Below are positions 44,743 to 54,267 of a stretch of 64,000 nucleotides of DNA, piece after piece. The stretch lies in contig NZ_CP041063.1 of the NCBI RefSeq assembly GCF_011082085.1, positions 992,001-1,056,000 on the forward strand, written 5' to 3'. The notes beneath the pieces are model-generated. The model was given only the letters and a program-made list of their open reading frames with translations. It was not told the origin of the DNA and made no database searches. A program made the position numbers and the translations under genes. The number at the start of each line of letters is the position of its first letter. The first letter of the stretch is position 1. The DNA is from Bacillus sp. Cs-700. GTDB taxonomy: Bacteria; Bacillota; Bacilli; Bacillales; Guptibacillaceae.

Positions 44743-45864
44743 CTACGCATTGGCAACTTCTTTAATTATTGAGATAACTGCTTCAGATACCTTTACTAAC
44801 TCTTTTACTGGCATCCTTTCATTCGTTGTATGAATTTCTTCGTAACCAACTGCAAGATTGACTGTAGGGATACCATGCCCAGCAATCACATTGGCATCAC
44901 TTCCACCGCCACTTGTTAATAGTTCTGGGCGACGCCCGATTTTTTCCATCGCTTTTTTGGCTACTTCAACAACATAGTCGCCTTCACTGAACTTAAAGCC
45001 AGGGTACATAACTTTAATATCAAGTTCTACAGAACCGCCCATTTCAGAAGCCGTTTTTTCAAATGCTTGTTTCATTTTCTCGACTTGCGCTTCCATCTTC
45101 TCTGGAACTAGAGACCGCGCTTCAGCTAGTACTTCTACATGATCACAAACAATGTTTGTTTGAGAACCACCTTCAAAACGACCGATATTCGCTGTAGTTT
45201 CATCGTCAAGTCGACCAAGCGGCATTTTCGCGATTGATTTGGCTGCCATTGTAATCGCTGAAACGCCTTTTTCTGGTGCAACACCAGCATGAGCTGTTTT
45301 CCCATAAATGGTTGCTTTTATTTTCGCTTGCGTAGGAGCAGCGGTAATGATTTTTCCGACTTCACCATCACTATCAAGCGCATAACCAAATTTGGCGATT
45401 AACTTTTTGGGATCAAGAACTTTTGCACCTTGAAGACCTGATTCTTCTCCTACTGTAATAATAAACTGAATCGTTCCATGCTCAATGTTTTGTTCTTTTA
45501 ATACGCGAATAGCTTCAAACATAGCCGCTAAACCTGTTTTATCATCGGCTCCAAGGATCGTTGTTCCATCGGTTATCACATACCCATCTTTGATGGATGG
45601 CTTGACGCCTTTACCTGGCACTACTGTATCCATATGAGAAGTAAAGTAAATCGGATCTGCTTTTTCAACGTTCCCTTTAAGCGTGCAGATTAAGTTCCCT
45701 GCCTCATGATCTGTCTTTTCTGCAGCATCATCTTCTTCTACTTCCACACCAAGTGATGTGAATTTCTCCTTTAAAATGGCAGCAATTTTCTTCTCGTGTT
45801 TCGTTTCAGAATCGATTTGAACCAACTCTAAAAATTCGTCTACTAGTCTTTGTTCATTAATCAT
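44743..45864 (-). CDS. yqjE: M20 peptidase, peptidase T-like (YqjE)
   Basis: The 373-residue protein has the M20 zinc site YFTSHMDTVVPGKG (His, Asp), LGADDKTGLAA (bridging Asp) and VGEESGLQGAK (Glu pair). The dimerisation domain carries KTAHAGVAPEKG. It belongs to the PepT-like aminotripeptidase group. It lies last in the row mcmA, B12/epimerase fusion, acyl-CoA carboxyltransferase, yqjE, as in B. subtilis yqjC-D-E. A direct link to propionate metabolism is not evident. AGGAGG precedes the ATG. Confidence 0.9.
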   Translation of the reverse strand: MINEQRLVDEFLELVQIDSETKHEKKIAAILKEKFTSLGVEVEEDDAAEKTDHEAGNLICTLKGNVEKADPIYFTSHMDTVVPGKGVKPSIKDGYVITDGTTILGADDKTGLAAMFEAIRVLKEQNIEHGTIQFIITVGEESGLQGAKVLDPKKLIAKFGYALDSDGEVGKIITAAPTQAKIKATIYGKTAHAGVAPEKGVSAITMAAKSIAKMPLGRLDDETTANIGRFEGGSQTNIVCDHVEVLAEARSLVPEKMEAQVEKMKQAFEKTASEMGGSVELDIKVMYPGFKFSEGDYVVEVAKKAMEKIGRRPELLTSGGGSDANVIAGHGIPTVNLAVGYEEIHTTNERMPVKELVKVSEAVISIIKEVANA

Positions 45865-45890
45865 GTTGTTTGTGCCTCCTAGAAATCGGT

Positions 45891-47438
45891 TTAAAGCGGG
45901 ATATTGCCGTGTTTTTTCTTTGGGCGTTCTTCGTGCTTATTCCGCATCAATTCGAGCGCTTCAATCAGTTTCTTTCTCGTTTCTCTTGGATCGATGACGT
46001 CATCAACCATCCCACGTGAAGCAGCTATGTATGGGTTCGCGAACTTCTCACGATATTCTTCAATCTTTGCAGCTCGCGTTGCTTCCGGATCTTCACTCTC
46101 ATTAATTTCTCTTGCAAAAATCACATTTGCTGCACCTTCCGGACCCATTACGGCAATTTCAGCATTTGGCCATGCATACACAAGATCGGCTCCAATGGAT
46201 TTGGAATTTAAAGCGACATAAGCGCCACCATATGCTTTCCTTAAGATAACCGTAATTTTTGGTACGGTCGCTTCTGAATAGGAGTAAAGAATTTTAGCTC
46301 CATGACGGATAATACCTCCATGCTCCTGTTTGATCCCCGGGAAAAATCCCGTTACATCTTCAAACGTAATCAATGGAATATTGAAAGAGTCACAGAACCT
46401 AATAAAGCGTGAAAGCTTATCAGATGAATCAATATCGAGTCCACCAGCCATTACTTTTGGCTGATTGCAAACCATTCCTACTGTCTCACCTTTTATTCTT
46501 GCAAAACCTATCACAATATTTTTCGCAAAATATTTTTGCACCTCAAGAAAAGAGTCTTTATCCACTACCGAATCAATCACCGCTCTAACATCGTAGGGCC
46601 TCGTTGCGTCAAATGGAACGATGTCAGCAAGATCTGGACAGAAATCGTCACGTTCTTCACTTTTAATGATGGGACTCTTTTCTTCATTATTGGATGGTAA
46701 ATAACGAATCAAATCACGAACGCTTGCGAGAACCTCTTCTTCTGTTTTACCTGTAAAATGAGCATTACCACTTTTAGAACGATGGACTTTCGCACCACCA
46801 AGGTCTTCTGCTGTAATCTTCTCACGTGTAACCGTTTCAATGACTTTTGGTCCAGTTATAAACATTTGACTCGTATCTTCTACCATAAAAACAAAATCTG
46901 TAATTGCAGGGGAATAAACAGCTCCACCTGCGCATGGCCCCATAATCACCGAAATTTGTGGAATCACACCAGAATAGATGGAGTTTCGATAAAAGATGTG
47001 TCCATACCCATCCAATGATACCACACCTTCTTGAATCCTCGCACCTCCAGAGTCGTTCAAACCGATAATTGGCGCACCATTACGCGCTGCAAGATCCATA
47101 ACGTGTGCTACTTTTTTGGCATGCATTTCACCTAGCGCTCCGCCAAAAACGGTGAAATCTTGCGCAAATAGATAAATAGGACGGCCATTCACCTTTCCAT
47201 AACCTGTAACCACACCTTCACCCGGTGCTTTTACATCTCCCATTCCAAAATCTTGAGATCGATGTTCAATGAACGAATTAAGTTCAACAAACGTACCCGG
47301 GTCAACGAGTAAATCAATCCGTTCTCGAGCCGTTAACTTTCCTTTCTCATGCTGTTTGTTAATTCGTTCATCCCCACCTCCAAGCTCTACTTCTCTCCGT
47401 CGATCGTACAATTCGTTGATTTTATCATACATATCCAT
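45891..47438 (-). CDS. yqjD: Acyl-CoA carboxylase beta (carboxyltransferase) subunit, propionyl-CoA type
   Basis: The 515-residue protein is a biotin-dependent carboxyltransferase: N-terminal KGKLTARERIDLLVDPGTF, oxyanion-hole GGAR (NDSGGARIQEG), and C-terminal MGPEGAANVIFAREI and SRGMVDDVIDPRETR. With a biotin carboxylase/carrier encoded elsewhere it would make methylmalonyl-CoA from propionyl-CoA. The mutase and epimerase upstream support this over acetyl-CoA. Its ATG overlaps the stop of the fusion gene by one base (TAATG). Confidence 0.92.
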   Translation of the reverse strand: MDMYDKINELYDRRREVELGGGDERINKQHEKGKLTARERIDLLVDPGTFVELNSFIEHRSQDFGMGDVKAPGEGVVTGYGKVNGRPIYLFAQDFTVFGGALGEMHAKKVAHVMDLAARNGAPIIGLNDSGGARIQEGVVSLDGYGHIFYRNSIYSGVIPQISVIMGPCAGGAVYSPAITDFVFMVEDTSQMFITGPKVIETVTREKITAEDLGGAKVHRSKSGNAHFTGKTEEEVLASVRDLIRYLPSNNEEKSPIIKSEERDDFCPDLADIVPFDATRPYDVRAVIDSVVDKDSFLEVQKYFAKNIVIGFARIKGETVGMVCNQPKVMAGGLDIDSSDKLSRFIRFCDSFNIPLITFEDVTGFFPGIKQEHGGIIRHGAKILYSYSEATVPKITVILRKAYGGAYVALNSKSIGADLVYAWPNAEIAVMGPEGAANVIFAREINESEDPEATRAAKIEEYREKFANPYIAASRGMVDDVIDPRETRKKLIEALELMRNKHEERPKKKHGNIPL

Positions 47439-48274
47439 TATTCTGCCTCCTTCGAAGGTTTATCACAAAGTTCGTACAGGACCCCTCCTGCTGATTTAGG
47501 ATGCAGAAATGCAATATTCGCTCCACCAGCACCTTTAACAGGCGTTTCATGAATAAGTTTCACTCCGTTTTCAGAAAGTTCACGTAGTCTGTCTTCAATT
47601 CGATCGTCTGCAAGGGCGATGTGATGAATTCCTTCGCCTCTTTTATTGATAAATGAAGCAATTGGACTTGATTCTCCAATTGGCTCTAGAAGCTCTATTC
47701 TAGACTCACCGATTTTCATAAAAGCCACTTTCACGCCTTCTGATGCAACTTCTTCAATTGCCTCTAATTTCAAATGAAGCTGGTTCACATAAAAAGGGAG
47801 TGCCTCTTCTAGAGAAGATACTGCAATTCCGATATGATCAATTTTTTTAGGCGGTTCTTTTATGGACTGATCAATTCCATCTCGCTCATACACAGCTTTT
47901 TCTATAAAGATGGCAGTATCTTTTGTTGGAGTTCCCGGTGTAAATACTTTTTGAATTCCTTTTGATTCTAAGAACGGGATGTCTTCCCAAGGAATAACTC
48001 CACCTCCCACAACAATTATATCCCCCGCATTGCGCTGTTCTAGCAGTGAAACTATTTCAGGGAATAGTTCATTATGTGCACCTGATAAGCATGATAAGCC
48101 AATCGCATCCACATCTTCTTGTATTGCAGCTGTAACGATTTGTTGTGGCGTTTGCCTTAAACCTGTATAGATTACTTCCATTCCATAATCACGAAGGGCC
48201 TGAGCGATTACAAGAGCGCCTCTATCATGACCATCAAGACCTGGCTTTGCAATTAAAACGCGTATCTTCTTCAT
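47438..48274 (-). CDS. Fusion of methylmalonyl-CoA mutase B12-binding subunit and methylmalonyl-CoA epimerase
   Basis: The 278-residue protein joins two enzymes. Residues 1 to about 130 are a cobalamin-binding domain with the DGHDRG motif at 14-19, where His16 is the lower ligand to cobalt, and VVGGGVIP. Residues about 143-275 are a VOC-fold epimerase with metal ligands His147 in IDHIGIAV, a His in GIHHIAL and the Glu in LYELCD. The first part completes the mutase whose large subunit is upstream; the second interconverts (R)- and (S)-methylmalonyl-CoA. The frame is continuous with no stop. The linker is about 12 residues. Confidence 0.9.
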   Translation of the reverse strand: MKKIRVLIAKPGLDGHDRGALVIAQALRDYGMEVIYTGLRQTPQQIVTAAIQEDVDAIGLSCLSGAHNELFPEIVSLLEQRNAGDIIVVGGGVIPWEDIPFLESKGIQKVFTPGTPTKDTAIFIEKAVYERDGIDQSIKEPPKKIDHIGIAVSSLEEALPFYVNQLHLKLEAIEEVASEGVKVAFMKIGESRIELLEPIGESSPIASFINKRGEGIHHIALADDRIEDRLRELSENGVKLIHETPVKGAGGANIAFLHPKSAGGVLYELCDKPSKEAE

Positions 48275-48295
48275 CTCTTTCCACTCCCCGTTTGT

Positions 48296-49954
48296 TTAGA
48301 TTCCTGTGTATTCGCCAAATTCTTCTCGGAGTATGCCGCATATTTCACCGACTGTACAATAATCTCGAACACAATTAATAATAAGCGGCATCAAATTACT
48401 TGTGCCTTTAGCTCCCGCCCTTAGCTCCTCCAACCGAGCGCTCACTCGATGTTGATCTCTTGTAGCCTTTAGAGTTTCAAGCTTTTCAATTTGTTTCCGT
48501 TGAAGCTCTGGATCAATACGATGTAATTCTGGTTTGGGTTCGTCTTCTAACTTGTATTGATTCATGCCCACGACGACTTCTTCACCACTCTCGATTTTCT
48601 TTTGCGTATCATAAGCAGCCTGGTGAATTTCGCGCTGCATATAGCCTTGTTCAACAGCGGATACGGCTCCGCCCATATCATCGATCTTACGAATATAATC
48701 AAAAACATAAGCTTCAAGCTGATCAGTCAAATTTTCTATAAAATAAGAGCCACCAAGGGGATCCACCGTATCTGTTACGCCGCTTTCGTTTGCAATAATT
48801 TGCTGGGTTCTAAGAGCAATCCGTGCGGAATCTTCCGTTGGTAATGCTAACGCTTCATCTTTCGCATTCGTATGAAGGCTCTGGGTCCCTCCTAGAACAG
48901 CCGCAAGTGCTTGAATGGTCACCCGAACGATATTGTTGTCCGGCTGTTGGGCTGTTAACGTTGATCCAGCAACTTGAGTGTGAAAGCGGAGCTGCAGACT
49001 TTTCGGCTTTTTTGCACCGTACCGTTCTTTCATAATTTTAGCCCAGATTCTTCGCGCTGCTCTAAATTTCGCAACTTCTTCAAGAAATTGATTATGCCCA
49101 TTAAAAAAGAAAGCAAGCCTTGGCGCAAAATCGTCGACTTTTAACCCCGTTTCAATTGCTGCATCGACATAAGCAATGCCATTCGCAATGGTAAACGCTA
49201 GTTCCTGAGCAGCCGTCGAACCCGCTTCTCGAATGTGGTAGCCAGATATACTAATTGTATTCCATCGCGGTACATACTCTGCGCAATAGGCAAAAATGTC
49301 TGTAATCAATCGCATAGATGGTTTTGGAGGAAAAATATACGTTCCCCTTGCTATATATTCTTTTAAAATGTCATTCTGGATCGTTCCAGAAATTTGTTCT
49401 TGTGATACTCCCTGTTTTTCTGCTACGACGATGTACATCGCTAGTAATACAGATGCCGGCGCATTAATCGTCATAGACGTACTCACTTTATCAAGGGGGA
49501 TATCTCGTAAAAGCGCTTCCATATCATCGAGTGAATCAATCGCTACGCCTACCTTCCCAACTTCTCCTTTTGCCATCATATCATCCGAATCGTATCCAAT
49601 CTGCGTTGGAAGATCGAAGGCAACGGATAAGCCAGTTTGACCTTGATCAAGTAAATAGCGAAAGCGACGATTGGTTTCCTCAGCTGAGCCAAACCCCGCA
49701 TATTGTCTCATTGTCCATGTTCTACCACGATACATGGTTGGTTGAATCCCTCGTGTGTATGGATATTGTCCGGGTAAACCCAGTTTCTCCATATAATGCT
49801 GATCTAAGTGATCCGGATGTCCAAGACGGTCTATGTCAATTCCAGAGCTCGTCTTAAACGCTTCTTTTTTCTCCGGAAATTTCTCGATTAATTTTTCAGT
49901 TAGTGCTTTCCATTCCTCGAATTGACTTTGAAAATCTTTCTTTTCTGTCTCCAT
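48296..49954 (-). CDS. mcmA: Methylmalonyl-CoA mutase large (substrate-binding) subunit
   Basis: The 552-residue protein is the TIM-barrel half of the B12 mutase and lacks a B12-binding domain, which is in the next gene. The Tyr in [18 protein letters not shown] and the Arg in [11 protein letters not shown] fit methylmalonyl-CoA rather than isobutyryl-CoA mutase, which has Phe and Gln there. It isomerises methylmalonyl-CoA to succinyl-CoA. The start at 49954 has GGGAGG at 7 bases; the in-frame ATG at 49960 abuts the site. Confidence 0.92.
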   Translation of the reverse strand: METEKKDFQSQFEEWKALTEKLIEKFPEKKEAFKTSSGIDIDRLGHPDHLDQHYMEKLGLPGQYPYTRGIQPTMYRGRTWTMRQYAGFGSAEETNRRFRYLLDQGQTGLSVAFDLPTQIGYDSDDMMAKGEVGKVGVAIDSLDDMEALLRDIPLDKVSTSMTINAPASVLLAMYIVVAEKQGVSQEQISGTIQNDILKEYIARGTYIFPPKPSMRLITDIFAYCAEYVPRWNTISISGYHIREAGSTAAQELAFTIANGIAYVDAAIETGLKVDDFAPRLAFFFNGHNQFLEEVAKFRAARRIWAKIMKERYGAKKPKSLQLRFHTQVAGSTLTAQQPDNNIVRVTIQALAAVLGGTQSLHTNAKDEALALPTEDSARIALRTQQIIANESGVTDTVDPLGGSYFIENLTDQLEAYVFDYIRKIDDMGGAVSAVEQGYMQREIHQAAYDTQKKIESGEEVVVGMNQYKLEDEPKPELHRIDPELQRKQIEKLETLKATRDQHRVSARLEELRAGAKGTSNLMPLIINCVRDYCTVGEICGILREEFGEYTGI

Positions 49955-50034
49955 CCCCATTCCTCCCTGGTTGTCTTCCTCTAATTGAATTGATTTGAAA
50001 TTTAGATGTCTAACTTATATCTAATTCTGGATAA

Positions 50035-50049
50035 AGTAAGCGTTTTCCT
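50035..50049 (-). promoter_or_regulatory. Candidate cre (CcpA) site upstream of mcmA
   Basis: On the minus strand AGGAAAACGCTTACT matches the cre consensus WTGNAANCGNWNNCW at all fixed positions but one. It is about 80 bases upstream of mcmA. Catabolite repression of propionyl-CoA catabolism would make sense. Confidence 0.45.
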
Positions 50050-50163
50050 CTAAAATCCGTAAAATTTGTCGAAGCACTTTCTAGTTTCATCAAGGATAGA
50101 CTTGTCCAACCCAACAAATCATTGTAAAATAACGATAGAATGCTTATTTTGGGAGGGACTCTC

Positions 50164-50256
50164 ATGCCTCGTAAAGCTACAAAGATCGTTGTTTATATTA
50201 TGATTATTTCAATGCTTCTTAGTTTATTTGCTGGAGCAACAGCGATGCTGTTTTAA
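50164..50256 (+). CDS. prli42: Stressosome-associated membrane mini-protein Prli42
   Basis: A 30-residue frame starts MPRKATKIVVYIMIIS, continues as a single hydrophobic helix and stops at TAA 50254-50256. GGGAGG lies 8 bases upstream. The basic N-terminus with one C-terminal membrane helix matches Prli42, which in Listeria anchors the stressosome (RsbR/RsbS) at the membrane to start the SigB response. A terminator follows. The stressosome genes themselves are not in the window. Confidence 0.8.
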   Translation: MPRKATKIVVYIMIISMLLSLFAGATAMLF

Positions 50257-50308
50257 TGTCAAAACGTTTTTAACTAGCTATTTCACAAATATAGGAAACA
50301 AAGCATAG

Positions 50309-50345
50309 AAAAGAAGAAGCTGCCATTAGACAGCTTCTTCTTTTT
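50309..50345. terminator. Bidirectional terminator
   Basis: AAAGAAGAAGCTG/CAGCTTCTTCTTT with an 8-base loop and flanking A and T runs separates prli42 from the convergent L,D-transpeptidase gene. Confidence 0.9.
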
Positions 50346-50355
50346 ATGATCACTT

Positions 50356-50883
50356 TCATTCGATGTTTTCTCCTATCGCTCCAGCTTTACTTGCCAGTTC
50401 ATAAAAAGATTGATCGCTTGAAGTAATTAGAATTTTAGTTCCAATTGGTATGTCATTATAAAGCAGTTCAACTTCCTCATTTAAAAGTCGGATACATCCA
50501 GCAGTTGTATATTTCCCAATTGAATCTGGACGATTTGTTCCATGGACGCCATAAATTCGACCGTTTGTTCCTTTTGCATCAAAACCAATCCACCTTGTAC
50601 CAAGCGGATTCTCTTTCACTCCACCTTTAATATTTTTCTTTCTGTAATAAGGATTTTCCGCCTTCACAATTATTGTAAATAGTCCTTCAGGAGTCTGATC
50701 TATACTTTTACCAGTCGCAACCGATAAAATACGCTGAACTTCATTTCCATCAATATAAGCTAATTCGTTCACCTTCTTATTTACAATAAGGAATGGATCA
50801 CCCGCATTTGGCTGAGTACCGAATGGAAAGAGAATGGATACCGATAAATACAGTGATAACATGATAGAGAACAAATGTATCAC
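50356..50883 (-). CDS. L,D-transpeptidase (YkuD family), secreted
   Basis: The 175-residue protein has an N-terminal hydrophobic export signal (about residues 1-24) and a YkuD domain with the active-site HGTNRPDSIGKYTTAGCIRL stretch containing catalytic His and Cys. It makes 3-3 crosslinks or modifies stem peptides in the cell wall. No LysM wall-binding domain is present, unlike YkuD itself. The start ATG at 50883 is followed by a typical MIHLFSIMLSLY signal. Confidence 0.9.
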   Translation of the reverse strand: MIHLFSIMLSLYLSVSILFPFGTQPNAGDPFLIVNKKVNELAYIDGNEVQRILSVATGKSIDQTPEGLFTIIVKAENPYYRKKNIKGGVKENPLGTRWIGFDAKGTNGRIYGVHGTNRPDSIGKYTTAGCIRLLNEEVELLYNDIPIGTKILITSSDQSFYELASKAGAIGENIE

Positions 50884-50919
50884 TCCTTTTATTCTCTATC
50901 ATGCAACCATTTATAGGAT

Positions 50920-51888
50920 TCATTCAGCTTTTGAAAAAGCTCCTGGTTTAAAGTAACGCTTTAGTAACAAATATTGTTCGACTTCATTTAGAAAATACAG
51001 AAGGGCTGAGCGCGTTTCAAATTCTTCACGATCTGCAGGCAGTGGAGAATTCCGAAATTCCTCACGCATCGTTTCTAATTCTTCCAGAAAAACATTTGCT
51101 GTATTTTGGGGCTTTACTGAGCTACTAAGCTTCTCCATGAAATCAGCCATTGTGCGACCATGAATATAAGTTTGATCAAGAGATGAAATAATTGGTAACA
51201 CCCTCTCCAAGATCGCAAATTGTTTTTCGCGCATTTTAAAATAAACATAATACTTATCATCATCACGTAACATGTGATTTTCTATATCTTTGAGTGCAAG
51301 GTTCTTAGCATACTGAAGTAAGTCACCAACTTCAATGATCTCTTTTCCATCCCAATTACTTTCCCCTTCACGAAGATAAACAGCATACTCCATTAGGATA
51401 ACTGAAAATTTTTCTTCGATTTGTTTTCTGATATTCAACAAATCTTTTTCAAGGCTTGGCATATACAAATTAAAGAGAAGTGCAACCCCAATTCCTATGA
51501 CAATAATCGCTACTTCATTCCATACAATTCCCCAACTTACTTGATTGAAATTATAAATATGAAGTATGATAACTGAACTTGTAATAACGCCTTCCGTTGC
51601 TTTTATCGCAACAACCACTGGTATAAAGAAGAGTAGCAATAAAGATATGCTAAACGGTGTATAACCAATTCCTTCAAAAAATACTGCACTAAATACAATA
51701 CCAAGTAAACAAGCCAAAAACCGTTCCCAAGAACTTCGAAATGATCGTTTCGTTGTTGGTTTAATACAAAGAATCGTTAAAATACCGGCAGAAACATAGT
51801 TATCAAGTGAGAAAAGTTGCGCAATGGTGATGGCAACCCCAGTTCCTATTGCTGTTTTTAACGTTCGATAGCCAATTTTCACTTTCAA
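50920..51888 (-). CDS. yqjA: Aromatic acid exporter family membrane protein YqjA
   Basis: The 322-residue protein has an N-terminal membrane domain of about six spans (to about 140) and a C-terminal cytosolic helical domain, the ArAE_1/DUF939 layout of B. subtilis YqjA, which occupies the same genomic place. It resembles FUSC/AaeB-type exporters; transport is inferred. I take TTG at 51888 as start because AAGGAAGA lies 7 bases before; an earlier in-frame TTG at 51909 has no site. A cre-like motif lies upstream. Confidence 0.8.
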   Translation of the reverse strand: MKVKIGYRTLKTAIGTGVAITIAQLFSLDNYVSAGILTILCIKPTTKRSFRSSWERFLACLLGIVFSAVFFEGIGYTPFSISLLLLFFIPVVVAIKATEGVITSSVIILHIYNFNQVSWGIVWNEVAIIVIGIGVALLFNLYMPSLEKDLLNIRKQIEEKFSVILMEYAVYLREGESNWDGKEIIEVGDLLQYAKNLALKDIENHMLRDDDKYYVYFKMREKQFAILERVLPIISSLDQTYIHGRTMADFMEKLSSSVKPQNTANVFLEELETMREEFRNSPLPADREEFETRSALLYFLNEVEQYLLLKRYFKPGAFSKAE

Positions 51889-51986
51889 TAAAAATTCTTC
51901 CTTCCACAATAAGAGTTACTTCTTTAATATCCTTCAATTATCAGAGTCTAAACCATTTTCTCTTGATTGAACAGTTAATTTCGTTT

Positions 51987-52001
51987 AGATAACGCTTTCA
52001 T
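51987..52001 (-). promoter_or_regulatory. cre (CcpA) site upstream of yqjA
   Basis: On the minus strand ATGAAAGCGTTATCT fits the cre consensus WTGNAANCGNWNNCW at every position. It lies about 100 bases upstream of yqjA and downstream of the artR terminator, so it belongs to the yqjA unit. Confidence 0.65.
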
Positions 52002-52044
52002 GGTGAATTTCCTATTGAATACATAATAAACACTTAATAAAACA

Positions 52045-52070
52045 AAAAAGTGAACACGAATGTTCACTTT
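52045..52070 (-). terminator. Terminator of the artPQR operon
   Basis: AAAGTGAACA/TGTTCACTTT with a 4-base loop is followed on the minus strand by TTTTTTG; it starts within the artR stop codon. Confidence 0.88.
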
Positions 52071-52791
52071 ACAACACCTTATCTAAGAATACTTTTGCTC
52101 TATCTGTTTTAGGGTGATTAAAAAATGAAGTAGGTTCACTCTCCTCAACAAGTTTTCCTTCATCTAAAAACAAAATTCGATCTGCCGCTTCTCTTGCAAA
52201 TGCCATTTCATGGGTAACGATGACCATCGTCATCCCAGATTGCCCAAGATCTTTCATGACGTCTAATACCTCTTTAACCATCTCAGGATCAAGTGCAGAT
52301 GTAGGTTCATCAAACAACATATATTCTGGTTCCATTGCTAATGCTCTAGCAATCGCAACACGCTGTTTTTGTCCACCAGACAAGCGCTTTGGATACTCAT
52401 TTGCCTTCATCGATAGACCTACTTGTATAAGGAGCTCGTGAGCTTTTGCCTCAGCAATATCTCGCTTTATTCCCTTCACTTTCATTGGTGCGTAGATAAG
52501 GTTTTCTAGAACGGTTTTATGTGGAAATAGGTGAAAATGTTGAAAGACCATCCCAATTGTCTGACGTAAGTTCATGATATTTGTAGATGAATCTGTTAGT
52601 TTCTTATCATCCACCCATATTGAACCAGAACTAACTTGTTCTAGTTGATTTAAACACCGGAGAAGAGTCGATTTACCAGATCCAGAAGGTCCTATAATCG
52701 CAACCACTTCACCTTTCTTAATCGATGTATTAATCCCACTTAATACTTCATTGTTACCGAAATTTTTGTGAAGATTTTCTACTTTAATCAC
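52069..52791 (-). CDS. artR: Polar amino acid ABC transporter ATP-binding protein (ArtR/GlnQ type)
   Basis: The 240-residue ATPase has Walker [10 protein letters not shown], signature [15 protein letters not shown] and Walker [14 protein letters not shown]. It energises amino acid uptake with the permease and binding protein encoded before it. It starts at GTG 52791, overlapping artQ by 8 bases. Position and relatives match yqiZ (artR) of B. subtilis. Confidence 0.88.
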   Translation of the reverse strand: MIKVENLHKNFGNNEVLSGINTSIKKGEVVAIIGPSGSGKSTLLRCLNQLEQVSSGSIWVDDKKLTDSSTNIMNLRQTIGMVFQHFHLFPHKTVLENLIYAPMKVKGIKRDIAEAKAHELLIQVGLSMKANEYPKRLSGGQKQRVAIARALAMEPEYMLFDEPTSALDPEMVKEVLDVMKDLGQSGMTMVIVTHEMAFAREAADRILFLDEGKLVEESEPTSFFNHPKTDRAKVFLDKVL

Positions 52792-53443
52792 TGCGACTCA
52801 TTCTCCTTTCTACTATTTTTCCTATCAGCGTTAAAATCATAACAAGCAAATAGTAAATAATCCCTGCAATTAGTAACGGTTCAAAGTATTTGAATTTCTC
52901 AGCAGCCACGATCTGACTTCGTCTCATAATATCAAAAACACCAATAACAGAAACAATCGCAGATTCTTTTGTTAATGTAATAAACTCATTCATAAGGGCA
53001 GGTAAAATGTTTTTCATAGCTTGCGGCAAGATAATATCCTTCATCATTGGACGATAAGGAATACCCAGGGCGGCAGCAGCTTCATTTTGTCCAGTGTCTA
53101 CGGCACGAATTCCTGCTCGTATTATCTCAGATATATAAGCGGCAGAGTTGAGACCAAATGAGAGAACACCCGCTTCAAAAGCTGAAATATCATAACCTGT
53201 TAACTGAGGCGTTGCATGATAAAATAATAATAACTGTAAGATAAGAGGGGTACCTCTGAAAACAGATGTATAAGCATCAGCTAGCCAACTAAGCATCTTT
53301 ACTCGCCCGATTTTAAATAAAGCAAGTATTGTGCCGAGTACAAATCCTACTATAGCTGAAACACTAACAAACTTTAACGTGACCAATATTCCTTGGAGGA
53401 TGTAGGGAATATTAGGCACGAATTGACCGAAATCCAAATTCAT
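52784..53443 (-). CDS. artQ: Polar amino acid ABC transporter permease (ArtQ type)
   Basis: The 219-residue membrane protein has five spans and the EAA loop [23 protein letters not shown] that docks on the ATPase. It forms the channel, probably as a homodimer. It is the middle gene of the operon and matches yqiY (artQ) in position. Confidence 0.88.
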   Translation of the reverse strand: MNLDFGQFVPNIPYILQGILVTLKFVSVSAIVGFVLGTILALFKIGRVKMLSWLADAYTSVFRGTPLILQLLLFYHATPQLTGYDISAFEAGVLSFGLNSAAYISEIIRAGIRAVDTGQNEAAAALGIPYRPMMKDIILPQAMKNILPALMNEFITLTKESAIVSVIGVFDIMRRSQIVAAEKFKYFEPLLIAGIIYYLLVMILTLIGKIVERRMSRSD

Positions 53444-53469
53444 GCCTGTTCATCCTTTCTTCTATGATG

Positions 53470-54267
53470 TTATTCTACGGTGTCCTGTCCAAACCACTTT
53501 TCGATAAGCTCGTCCATCTTACCATTATCCTTCATTTCCTTAATTACTTCGTTAAACTCTTTCGTTAACTCACTATCTTTCGGGAAAGCGACAGCTGACC
53601 CCGCCTCTTCTGTATTAGGAAGATTCTCACCAGTTAGATCGTCATTACTTTCTAAGTAGCCTTTTGCTACAGTATCTTCAATAATAATGGCATCATAACG
53701 TCCTGATTTAAGTTCTTGAATCAGTTCTGGAATACGATTTAACGTGATGATTACCATTTCGATTCCACTTTCTTTTAATTCGTTAGCTTTGTCTTCTTGA
53801 ATTGAGCCGAGTTGAACCCCTACTTTTGCTCCATCGAGATCTTCAGGTTTTACCATTTCATTATCCGTTGAAGAAACGATCATATGGTTAGCTGAATAAT
53901 AAATATCCGAGAAGTCAACGTTCTCCTTACGCTCTTCTGTAGGCGTCATCCCTGCAAGAACAAAATCGACACGCTCACTGCTTAATGCAGTAATTAGTCC
54001 ACTAAAGTCCATATCCTTTATCTCAACTTTATAGCCTAATTCATCAGCGATGTAATTTGCAATATCTACATCAAATCCAATAATCTCTTCTCCTTGCGCA
54101 GAATCGATATACTCAAACGGCGGATAGTCAGCAGAAGTACCCATTACGAGAGTTTTTTCTGAATTCGCGCCATCATCTTGACTTGCATCTCCATTTGAAG
54201 ATCCGCATGCAGCAAGTCCCATAACCATAAATAATCCTACTATCACGATTAACCAATTTTTCTTCAT
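53470..54267 (-). CDS. artP: Amino acid-binding lipoprotein, probably arginine (ArtP)
   Basis: The 265-residue protein has a lipoprotein signal with lipobox LAAC at Cys21 (VMGLAACGSS) and the SBP_bac_3 fold: GTSADYPPFEYID, GFDVDIANYIADELG and DFVLAGMTPTEER. The acidic-pocket pattern resembles the arginine-binding YqiX (ArtP) of B. subtilis, and the gene order yqiW-yqiXYZ is conserved. Lysine or other polar amino acids are possible. The upstream 54268-54468 is AT-rich and should hold the promoter. Confidence 0.82.
   Translation of the reverse strand: MKKNWLIVIVGLFMVMGLAACGSSNGDASQDDGANSEKTLVMGTSADYPPFEYIDSAQGEEIIGFDVDIANYIADELGYKVEIKDMDFSGLITALSSERVDFVLAGMTPTEERKENVDFSDIYYSANHMIVSSTDNEMVKPEDLDGAKVGVQLGSIQEDKANELKESGIEMVIITLNRIPELIQELKSGRYDAIIIEDTVAKGYLESNDDLTGENLPNTEEAGSAVAFPKDSELTKEFNEVIKEMKDNGKMDELIEKWFGQDTVE

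Noticed and set aside
50259-50275. Cre-like TCAAAACGTTTTTAA after prli42
   Set aside because: At least two fixed positions fail, and it is downstream of the gene with no promoter in view.
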